Shown here in pieces: positions 1 through 5,058 of a stretch of DNA of 5,099 nt. The DNA is from Candidatus Bathyarchaeota archaeon (GTDB lineage Archaea > Thermoproteota > Bathyarchaeia > TCS64). Each line of letters begins with the position of its first letter. Position 1 is the stretch's first letter. The DNA lies in NCBI GenBank assembly GCA_030670015.1, contig DAOVCM010000091.1, positions 1 through 5,099 on the forward strand. The letters run 5' to 3'. The notes below the pieces were generated by a model that searched no databases, was not told the origin of the DNA, and saw only the letters and a program-made list of their open reading frames with translations. The position numbers and the translations under genes are program-made.

Positions 1-654
1 GACCTCTGCGCCATCAGGTATGGAAGGATGCTTCAGGGTGTTCTTCACACCGAGGTTCCTAGGGAGGAACTCAGAGAATTCCTCTTCGAGAACTGTTTGG
101 AAGGCTTTTCCATGGGGGAAAGGGAAATAGAGATAGTTTTCAGCCAAATTGAGAAGGGGATTAACACACCTCTGACGACGAGCGCAGGAAGGCTCTTAGA
201 TGCAGTTTCCTGCCTGCTCGGCATCTCCTACACTAGGACGTATGAGGGAGAAGGGGCAATGAAGCTGGAATCTGCGGCAGTGGGCAGTAAAAAAAGCCTA
301 GTAAATATACCTGTGGAAGTAGAGGAACATAATGGCACTCTCCTCCTCAAGACCTCCAAGATGGTAAGGAGGCTCCTAGAGTTGAGGAGCGAGTATAGGC
401 GGGGAGAACTGGCCTTCGTCTTCCAAGGAGCCTTGGCTGAGGGATTGTCAGAGATGGCGCTGAGGGCAGCAGAAAACAGGGGGCTAGGGACAATCGGTTT
501 CACTGGAGGCGTTGCCTACAATGATATGATGACCGGAATTATCAGGAAGAGGGTTGAGGAGAGCGGCTTGAGGTTCATGCGCCACCGGCTTGTCTCCTGC
601 GGCGATGGGGGCATCTCCCTAGGGCAAGCGGCTGTAGCTTCCTTCAAGGCTTGA
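1..654 (+). CDS. hypF: HypF C-terminal part: carbamoyltransferase for [NiFe]-hydrogenase maturation (5' end outside the window)
   Basis: HypF transfers the carbamoyl group of carbamoyl phosphate, through a carbamoyl-adenylate, to the C-terminal Cys of HypE, supplying the cyanide ligands of the hydrogenase iron. It acts in the cytoplasm. Only the last 217 residues are visible, from the Kae1/TsaD-like C-terminal domain; full HypF proteins are about 750 residues. The reading frame is open from base 1 and starts DLCAIRYGRM, which fits just after the family's GGD motif, so the ATG at 28 is internal. Other family signatures are NTPLTTSAGRLLDAVS (about residues 55-70), TYEGEGAMKLE (about 80-90), GFTGGVAYND (about 164-173) and CGDGGISLGQA near the end. 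The family's usual SGGV is TGGV here. The gene ends with tandem stops TGA TAA (652-657). Its last 36 bp overlap the end of hypD on the other strand. The family call is secure; partners hypE, hypA and hypB are not in view. Confidence 0.95.
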   Translation, partial: DLCAIRYGRMLQGVLHTEVPREELREFLFENCLEGFSMGEREIEIVFSQIEKGINTPLTTSAGRLLDAVSCLLGISYTRTYEGEGAMKLESAAVGSKKSLVNIPVEVEEHNGTLLLKTSKMVRRLLELRSEYRRGELAFVFQGALAEGLSEMALRAAENRGLGTIGFTGGVAYNDMMTGIIRKRVEESGLRFMRHRLVSCGDGGISLGQAAVASFKA

Positions 655-1728
655 TAATCCTTCTTCGTGAGTCCAGATTCTGCAGGTCCCCTCGCTACTG
701 ACCATGCAAGCTCCCTTTGGCGTCTCCGGCGTACACGCCTTCATGAAGAGAGGGCACTCATTGGGCGTGATCTTCCCTATTATTACTAGGTGACAGCAGC
801 ATCCCGGATAGAGGTCTCGACCGGGACCGACCTCAATATCGTATCTCTGTCTTGCATCTTGCCGACTGAACTCCTCCTTCAGCTGCAGCGCGGAGGCGGG
901 TATCACTCCCAACCCCCTCCATGCGTCGTTAACCACATCGAAAACCTTGGAGATAGCTTCTTGCGCCCTGACATTTCCATCATGGGTGACAGCCCTTGCG
1001 TACTCGTTCTCCAGCCTTGGGCGACCGCTCCTTATCTGCCTCAGTAGCATGTAGACCGTCATGAGGACGTCAAGGGGCTCGAACCCTGCAATAACGGTGG
1101 GCATTCCGTATTCCTCAGGGAACTTCCGGTACGGTCTCGCGCCTATAATGGTCGAGACGTGGCCCGGGGCGATGAAGCCATCAATATTCAGGTCGTCCAG
1201 CTTGGCCAGGAACTCCATGGCCGGTGGGATGAGCCTGTGGCTGACAAGGAAGCTCAGGTTCTCCTGGCATCTAGGTATCTCTAGGGCGTTCATGGGGGTA
1301 GTAGTCTCAAAACCTCTGGCGAAGAAGACAAAGTCACGCTTTGGCTCCTTTCTGGCCATAGCCACAGCGTCCCTGACGCTGTATACGACCCTAACGTCCC
1401 CACCACGACTTTTCGCATCCTCCAAGGACATCTCAGATCCTGGGTCTTTGTACATGTCTCCAAAGGTCACCACCGTCACCCCGTTCATTGTTAACCAAAC
1501 AGCCTCGTCGATCTCACGGGCTGGGACGACGCAAACAGGGCAGCCAGGTCCAGCGATGAGAGAGATACTCTTCGGGAGGAGAGAGCGGATGCCTGAGTGG
1601 GTTATCGTCCATTCATGGGTGCCGCATACATGGCAGAGTTTCACGGAGTCTTGGGGAGCAAGTTCCCTTATCTTCTTCTGGATCAACCTCGCCAGGGTGC
1701 GGTCCCTAAAGGCTGAAGTTTGCTTCAA
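619..1728 (-). CDS. hypD: HypD: [4Fe-4S] scaffold protein for Fe(CN)2CO assembly in [NiFe]-hydrogenase maturation
   Basis: HypD forms a complex with HypC and HypE, carries a [4Fe-4S] cluster and is the site where CN and CO are attached to the iron. The 369 residues match the usual family length (about 360-380). Visible motifs are CHVCGTHE (32-39), GPGCPVC (60-66), FGDMYKDPGS (89-98), GFETTTP (139-145) and a Cys-rich C-terminal region (310-349) with NECPLFMKACTPE and CMVSSEGTC. Cys35, Cys63 and Cys66 have the same spacing as the essential Cys41/69/72 of E. coli HypD. The start is TTG: the frame upstream has no other start before the hypC stop codon, and a GGAG at 1740-1743 lies 11 nt before it. 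An ATG at 1733-1735 is out of frame. After SSEGTCRIW a tail of about 17 residues runs past the usual family end; its last 11 codons and stop lie inside the hypF 3' end. It is 24 bp downstream of hypC, presumably on the same transcript. Confidence 0.97.
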   Translation of the reverse strand: MKQTSAFRDRTLARLIQKKIRELAPQDSVKLCHVCGTHEWTITHSGIRSLLPKSISLIAGPGCPVCVVPAREIDEAVWLTMNGVTVVTFGDMYKDPGSEMSLEDAKSRGGDVRVVYSVRDAVAMARKEPKRDFVFFARGFETTTPMNALEIPRCQENLSFLVSHRLIPPAMEFLAKLDDLNIDGFIAPGHVSTIIGARPYRKFPEEYGMPTVIAGFEPLDVLMTVYMLLRQIRSGRPRLENEYARAVTHDGNVRAQEAISKVFDVVNDAWRGLGVIPASALQLKEEFSRQDARQRYDIEVGPGRDLYPGCCCHLVIIGKITPNECPLFMKACTPETPKGACMVSSEGTCRIWTHEEGLSSLEGSYSRLP

Positions 1729-1752
1729 ACCCCATCTCTCTCCTCGACGCCC

Positions 1753-1983
1753 CTATAAATCATATTCTTCCAATTCCAGTATCTCCCTCCATAGGTTGAG
1801 GGTCTCTTCTGCCTCTTCCTGATCCAAAACTTGGATAGCATATCCAACATGAACTAGAACGTATTGCCCCTCCTCAGCATCCACGAGAGTGACATCAACA
1901 TCTCGGGTTGCTCCATACCCGAAGTCTACCTTCGCAATATTATCTGTGATCTCGAGGATTTTACCGGGAATGGCGAGGCACAT
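1753..1983 (-). CDS. hypC: HypC/HybG-family hydrogenase maturation chaperone
   Basis: HypC is a small cytoplasmic chaperone. It binds HypD while the Fe(CN)2CO group is built, then escorts the iron to the apo large subunit of the hydrogenase. The 76-residue product has the family N-terminus MCLAIPGKILEI, with the invariant Cys2 that is exposed after Met removal and binds iron and HypD. It also has the second family block YVLVHVGYAIQVLD (41-54), which contains the conserved His45. A Glu-rich helical tail (55-76) follows. The ATG start is fixed because Cys2 must follow Met1. No good Shine-Dalgarno sequence precedes it (the upstream bases read TATAATTCGGG), so a leaderless or short-leader mRNA is plausible for an archaeon. 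The gene ends in TAG. That stop is in the same frame as hypD, with only eight codons between it and the hypD TTG. hypC is probably the first gene of a hypC-hypD unit. Confidence 0.97.
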   Translation of the reverse strand: MCLAIPGKILEITDNIAKVDFGYGATRDVDVTLVDAEEGQYVLVHVGYAIQVLDQEEAEETLNLWREILELEEYDL

Positions 1984-2004
1984 CCCGAATTATAAGGTTC
2001 GGAA

Positions 2005-2013
2005 CTCTAAAAG
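2005..2013 (-). promoter_or_regulatory. Possible archaeal TATA-like element of hypC-hypD
   Basis: Read on the minus strand this is CTTTTAGAG, placed about 22-30 nt before the hypC ATG. That is where an archaeal TATA box would lie if transcription began at or next to the start codon, and the absence of a Shine-Dalgarno sequence before hypC fits a leaderless message. The match to the TTTAWATA consensus is only partial and no clear purine-rich BRE precedes it, so this is a weak positional call. Confidence 0.22.
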
Positions 2014-2163
2014 CATATTCCTTATTCACGTCCTTCAGGTAACATTCAATTTTCAAGTTACGATACATCTGTCTAGTGATGGAATATTCGGAAGTGAGAT
2101 TTGACCGTCGGTGAATTTGTGATGAAGCCCTTGGGCTAATGAATGACTTGGTAACAAGTTGAT

Positions 2164-2169
2164 AAAAAA
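2164..2169 (-). terminator. Oligo-T stop signal downstream of the propeller/winged-helix operon
   Basis: On the minus strand, 13 nt after the winged-helix gene's TAG, the sequence reads CCCCCTTTTTTATC, a run of six T residues. Archaeal RNA polymerase terminates at such short T runs without a hairpin, and the position, at the end of the leftward unit and before hypC, is appropriate. No convincing stem precedes the run. The functional assignment is inferred from position and composition. Confidence 0.4.
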
Positions 2170-2182
2170 GGGGGAGGTTTGT

Positions 2183-2623
2183 CTATTTGAACACGGTTAA
2201 GCCGCGGTGCTGTTTGTAGGCTTCAAAGAAGAAGGCGCAGATACTGAAGAGGCAGACGGCGACTGTCACAAGGTCCCGGAAGTCTCCCCTCCACGGCCAG
2301 AGGATCAGGAAGGAGACTAGGATGCCGGAGAAAAGGGCTCCATAGACCACCATGCGTGGTATAAGCATTCCCCTGAGCATGAGGAAGCTCCTGAGGGCCT
2401 CCAGCTTCTCCTCGTCGTTTGTTCTATACTTACCCTCGATGGTTGTCTCGATGAGCTTTAGATCCAGGAGCTTGTTGACATGGTACTGAGCGAGGCTTGG
2501 GCTGGACAGCTTCAGCGCCCTCCAGATGTCCCTGACCCCAATAGGCCCACTGGAGGTTAGGATGCAGAGGTAGACGTCCCACGTCCTCCCGTAGATCCGT
2601 TTGCCCGAACCCGCCATCCTCAT
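2183..2623 (-). CDS. Membrane-tethered winged helix-turn-helix regulator, two transmembrane helices
   Basis: The 146-residue product has two parts. Residues about 10-70 form a winged helix: helix 1 (RTWDVYLCILTSSG), helix 2 (GVRDIWRALKLS), a likely recognition helix (SPSLAQYHVNKLLDLKLI, about 41-58) and a wing (TTIEGKYRTND). This resembles ArsR/MarR-like archaeal domains. Two hydrophobic helices follow at about 87-110 and 117-134, joined by a loop of about six residues (PWRGDF), with a short basic tail (YKQHRGLTVFK). The predicted topology puts the DNA-binding domain and the C-terminus in the cytoplasm, with almost nothing outside. It lies 29 bp after the propeller gene on the same strand and probably shares its mRNA. 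The start at 2623 was chosen because an in-frame TGA lies three codons upstream; an ATG at 2617 is an alternative, removing two residues. A role in regulating the propeller operon is inferred from linkage. No specific named family is recognised. Confidence 0.85.
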   Translation of the reverse strand: MRMAGSGKRIYGRTWDVYLCILTSSGPIGVRDIWRALKLSSPSLAQYHVNKLLDLKLIETTIEGKYRTNDEEKLEALRSFLMLRGMLIPRMVVYGALFSGILVSFLILWPWRGDFRDLVTVAVCLFSICAFFFEAYKQHRGLTVFK

Positions 2624-2652
2624 CCACTCTCATCCTTCATGCATAATTAGCC

Positions 2653-4560
2653 TTAAGATAGATCTATTCTTCCGAGTTCACTCAGGTCGGTCAGGCTGTT
2701 CATCTTGATGAGCCTGCCTGAGAGGGTGTAAAGCACGTCGTCGATGTAGAGGCTTCTCTCAACCTCGTAGTCTGACTCGAACCAGTAGCCGCTCTTCAGC
2801 AGATCGTCGGACCCGTCAAGGTGGGTGACCCTCCCCCTTACGAAGATACCCTCCTCCGGGGAGATGTGGAGGACATAGGCGCCCTGGAAGACGTAGTCGC
2901 CATATGTGTTCGGACGAACGCCTCCCGAGTAGGCCTCAGGATCAACCTCGGCAACAAGGACAGGTATGACCAGTAGGTTCCTGGCTCGGCTGAAGAGGAA
3001 GGCCTTGTGATCGTATCTGGCTAGGGAGTCGGACCCTCTATCGCCGATCACGTATTTGGCCACTTCCTTCGGATGAGCGACATCGCTGACCTCGAAGAGG
3101 GAAAGCTTTACCCCCTGATGCCATGCGAAGTCTCCCTCTTCTGCTTCCACCGTCTCTTTCCCCAGTCCTATCAGGTAGTTTTCGTCGTAGGGATGTAGGT
3201 AATCGGAGAAGCCTGGGATCTTTAGTTTGCCTAACACCCGTGGCTTGGTGGGGTCTGCAAGGTCGATGGCGAATAGGGGATCAATCTTCCTGAAGGTAAC
3301 AAGGTAGCACCTGCTGCCCATGAACCGGGCTGAATATATCTCCTCACCTGGCGCCAGGTCCTCCAGTATGCCCACGATGTCGAGGGTGGAGTTCAGGACG
3401 TAAACATTGTTACTCGATAAGCCTCCATTTCTGGATACCCATCCGTTGGTGGTCGCAATCCTGAAGTATCCGTCATGCTCATCCATCGAGAACTGGTTCA
3501 ACACCCTGCCGGGGACAGACCCATCGGCGACAAATGAGATTGACCCCTCGTCAATCCCGATTTTATAAATGTCGGTCTGTTCCTTCCACTGTCCCGCTGT
3601 TATGTAGATGCTGCTCATTGAGACGTACAGGTTGCTCGCAGCCCCCAGAAGGAAGGTCTCAGCGGAAAAGTCTGTCTCCGGGTCCTGTGCGTTGATTGCT
3701 AGGATGTTTGTGAAGTAGAAGTATGTGTCCGAATAGTTCACGTAGTAGATATCCGTGGGGTCCACTTCCCACCGTCTCCTCTCCGAGCTGAAGCACGGGA
3801 GAACCACTTCGTCACCATCGATGTAGGCTCCCTCCCTCACGATCACGTAGACATAATCGCCGATCATCCGAGAGTTAAAGTAACTCCCGTCTACGGTAAC
3901 CTCCCTCTCCAACTCGGGAGAGGCCCTGTCTGAGATATCGTACACTTGGACAGTCGTCACAGTCTTGAAGCTAGGAGGAGGCACAGATCCAACAAAGTCT
4001 CTATACACGTTCCTGGACATCGTTAGGAAGACCACCATCTTGTCACCGGCCACGAAGAGGTCGTTGATCCACTGGTATAGTCGGAGCCTAGTAACGATTT
4101 CCGCCTCTTCTGGAGGAAATGCCCTTACGATCACGACGGTGTCCTCACTTACAAGGTAGATGTACTCGCCGTCAGTCTTCACTATGTCCGCTTCATCCAC
4201 GCCCTCAACCTGAATGTTGGTTCCAGAGAAATCTTGACCGCCTGATGATTCTTCTGATATAACGGCATCAAGGGCAGTCTTGGGAGATTCTACGAAGCTT
4301 CTAATACCAAATCCGTTCCCCCAAATCTCCCATCCTTCACCGATGGCTCTCGTATTCAGGAAGGTCTTCAGCTCATCATATGATGTGAACCGCGTCAATG
4401 AACCAAAACCGAGGGAGGCTGTGGAGAGTGTGTCAGGCATATAGATGCCTCCGAAGTTCCACATTGCCCCGCCGAGCAGGCTGCCAAGTACGAAGGCTAG
4501 GACGGTGTAGGTCGCCAGCTTTCTCGTGTCAATATAAACGGAAAATACCGGAATCTTCAT
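2653..4560 (-). CDS. Membrane-anchored or secreted beta-propeller domain protein (PF09826/COG4880 type)
   Basis: This 635-residue protein has a short basic-containing N-terminus and a hydrophobic segment at about 15-37 (ATYTVLAFVLGSLLGGAMW). The segment acts as an uncleaved anchor or Sec signal; there is no lipobox Cys. An SYDELKTFL segment (60-68) and a low-complexity linker (103-113) follow. The Beta_propel domain begins at about 114 with TNIQVEGVDEADIVKTDGEY, its most characteristic block. Other family blocks are KIPGFSDYLHPYDENYLIGL (447-466), DHKAFLFSRARNLLVIPV (517-534) and the C-terminal ERSLYIDDVLYTLSG (601-615). Repeated blade-like pieces such as VYDISDRASPEL and AIDLADPTKPRVLG are also visible. 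The bulk should face the cell exterior and mediate binding or scaffolding; no catalytic site is recognisable. The ATG at 4560 has GGTG 5 nt upstream. A transmembrane winged-helix gene follows after 29 bp and a possible 54-codon membrane ORF ends 12 bp upstream. The family call is firm; the molecular function is unknown. Confidence 0.93.
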   Translation of the reverse strand: MKIPVFSVYIDTRKLATYTVLAFVLGSLLGGAMWNFGGIYMPDTLSTASLGFGSLTRFTSYDELKTFLNTRAIGEGWEIWGNGFGIRSFVESPKTALDAVISEESSGGQDFSGTNIQVEGVDEADIVKTDGEYIYLVSEDTVVIVRAFPPEEAEIVTRLRLYQWINDLFVAGDKMVVFLTMSRNVYRDFVGSVPPPSFKTVTTVQVYDISDRASPELEREVTVDGSYFNSRMIGDYVYVIVREGAYIDGDEVVLPCFSSERRRWEVDPTDIYYVNYSDTYFYFTNILAINAQDPETDFSAETFLLGAASNLYVSMSSIYITAGQWKEQTDIYKIGIDEGSISFVADGSVPGRVLNQFSMDEHDGYFRIATTNGWVSRNGGLSSNNVYVLNSTLDIVGILEDLAPGEEIYSARFMGSRCYLVTFRKIDPLFAIDLADPTKPRVLGKLKIPGFSDYLHPYDENYLIGLGKETVEAEEGDFAWHQGVKLSLFEVSDVAHPKEVAKYVIGDRGSDSLARYDHKAFLFSRARNLLVIPVLVAEVDPEAYSGGVRPNTYGDYVFQGAYVLHISPEEGIFVRGRVTHLDGSDDLLKSGYWFESDYEVERSLYIDDVLYTLSGRLIKMNSLTDLSELGRIDLS

Positions 4561-4565
4561 TTAAA

Positions 4566-4569
4566 CACC
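4566..4569 (-). promoter_or_regulatory. Ribosome binding site of the propeller gene
   Basis: GGTG on the minus strand ends 5 nt before the ATG at 4560. It is complementary to the archaeal 16S 3' end (anti-AGGTGAT) and supports this start codon. Confidence 0.5.
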
Positions 4570-4572
4570 GGT

Positions 4573-4737
4573 CTACCTATACTCTAAATCCCTACTTAAT
4601 CCTAGGTTTTTGAACAATTGTTCAAGAATGTAGAACACCCGCCTCCCCCGAATAAAAGACACGAGGAAAAGGGTTAAGACGGAAATGATGATAAGATCGA
4701 TTACGTAAAACGGGTTAAGGTCAGCTCCCATGTTCAT
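4573..4737 (-). CDS. Candidate 54-residue single-pass membrane protein, function unknown
   Basis: The frame encodes MNMGADLNPFYVIDLII..., with a hydrophobic helix at about 10-29 (FYVIDLIIISVLTLFLVSFI). A basic boundary RGRR follows, then a probable amphipathic helix (VFYILEQLFKNLGLSRDLEY) that would lie in the cytoplasm. The composition is protein-like and obeys the positive-inside rule. It ends in TAG 12 bp before the propeller ATG, so it could be the first gene of that operon. The ATG at 4737 or the one at 4731 could be the start; a GGAG lies 15 nt or more upstream, which is poor spacing. The frame stays open to 4923, but the extra part is antisense to the dsrE-like gene and looks non-coding. 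Against it: the 5' end overlaps the dsrE-like start on the other strand, leaving no free promoter space, and the region also holds a palindrome and repeats typical of a control region. I recognise no family; it may instead be a chance ORF. Confidence 0.45.
   Translation of the reverse strand: MNMGADLNPFYVIDLIIISVLTLFLVSFIRGRRVFYILEQLFKNLGLSRDLEYR
4610..4625. repeat. Perfect 16-bp palindrome, candidate operator
   Basis: TTGAACAATTGTTCAA is identical on both strands, with no spacer. Beyond one mismatch the symmetry continues for two more base pairs on each side. It lies 49 bp upstream of the propeller ATG. It also falls inside the candidate small ORF, where it encodes LEQLFK. A dimeric winged-helix protein could bind such a site, and the operon encodes one, but the link is inferred. 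Confidence 0.55.
4667..4719 (+). repeat. Pair of short direct repeats (AAANGGGTTAAG) upstream of the dsrE-like gene
   Basis: Copies lie at 4667-4678 and 4708-4719, identical except for one position, and start 41 bp apart, close to four helical turns. The second copy merges into the AAGGT (4717-4721) that serves as the weak ribosome binding site of the dsrE-like gene. They could be binding half-sites or coincidence; the exact shared core is only eight bases. Confidence 0.3.
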
Positions 4738-5053
4738 CTTGCTTGTAGTATTCTCCGACTCCATGGCTACCATGGAGACTGTAGAAGGCCTGACGACCGC
4801 AACCCTCGCCAGGGGGTATGAGATCACGGTCTTCTTCAACGCTGAATCGGTCAGACTCCTCGAAGCGGAAAGAGATGTCGGACGTATCGCACACCTCGCC
4901 ACAAGGGGCGTACGCCTCCTCACGTGTAGGACCAGCGCTCAAGAGTTCGGTTTAACATCCCCTGATAATCTAGTGGAGGGCGCGGAATTCAGCAGCTTAG
5001 GAGAGCTCGTGGAGCTGATGGAAGACTGCGACAGGACACTATTCATCGGATAG
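4730..5053 (+). CDS. DsrE-family small sulfur-relay (sulfurtransferase-like) protein
   Basis: The 107-residue product has the DsrE/TusD fold pattern. Strand 1 is FILLVVFSD, then comes a helix carrying METVEGLTTATLARG, and strand 2 is YEITVFF. Strand 3 (GVRLLTC) ends at Cys66, in the position of the persulfide-carrying Cys of DsrE/TusD. The following TSAQEFGL and NLVEGAEFSSLGELVELMEDCDR blocks are typical of archaeal DsrE-like proteins. Proteins of this family pass sulfane sulfur between cytoplasmic partners such as TusA or Hdr-like complexes, or act in tRNA thiolation; which applies here cannot be told. The length is normal for the family. The ATG at 4730 is the only in-frame start after the upstream TAA (4706-4708), with AAGGT 8 nt before it. 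The next gene begins 5 bp after the stop, indicating an operon. Its start codon overlaps the start of a candidate membrane ORF on the other strand. Confidence 0.85.
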   Translation: MFILLVVFSDSMATMETVEGLTTATLARGYEITVFFNAESVRLLEAERDVGRIAHLATRGVRLLTCRTSAQEFGLTSPDNLVEGAEFSSLGELVELMEDCDRTLFIG

Positions 5054-5058
5054 GTGAT
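5052..5058 (+). promoter_or_regulatory. Strong archaeal Shine-Dalgarno sequence before the last gene
   Basis: AGGTGAT is a full complement of the archaeal 16S rRNA 3' end and overlaps the dsrE-like stop codon (TAG, 5051-5053). It directly abuts the ATG at 5059, while the in-frame GTG at 5065 lies 6 nt away, the normal spacing. It therefore bears on the start choice of the next gene. Confidence 0.7.

Noticed and set aside
28..30. ATG at 28 as the start of an independent gene
   Set aside because: The frame is open to base 1 and the preceding codons (DLCAIRYGR) fit the HypF segment following GGD, so this Met is internal to a gene truncated by the window edge.
1061..1822. A 253-codon open frame on the plus strand, antisense to hypD and hypC
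   Set aside because: It lies entirely opposite hypD and the end of hypC, both of which have clear family motifs. Its translation shows no recognisable domain or ribosome binding site, and it looks like a mirror of the codon use of the real genes.
1889..2104. A 71-codon plus-strand frame across the hypC start and the spacer
   Set aside because: More than a third is antisense to hypC, the rest lies in the presumed promoter region, and it has no ribosome binding site or domain signal.
2430..2633. A 67-codon leftward frame starting just upstream of the winged-helix start
   Set aside because: It overlaps the winged-helix coding sequence in another frame and gives no recognisable fold. The frame starting at 2623 yields a coherent winged helix with membrane helices.
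4450..4518. Lipoprotein signal at the propeller N-terminus
   Set aside because: The hydrophobic segment and the residues just after it contain no Cys, so a lipobox is excluded; a plain signal anchor or Sec signal fits.
4398..4613. A 71-codon plus-strand frame opposite the propeller N-terminus
   Set aside because: It mirrors the propeller signal-anchor region, and the Arg/Cys-rich translation is typical of antisense reading.
4738..4923. Leftward N-terminal extension of the small membrane ORF (total 116 codons from 4923)
   Set aside because: The extra 62 residues are antisense to the well-supported dsrE-like gene and are a Ser/Arg-rich, low-quality translation. Only the part after 4737 looks protein-like.
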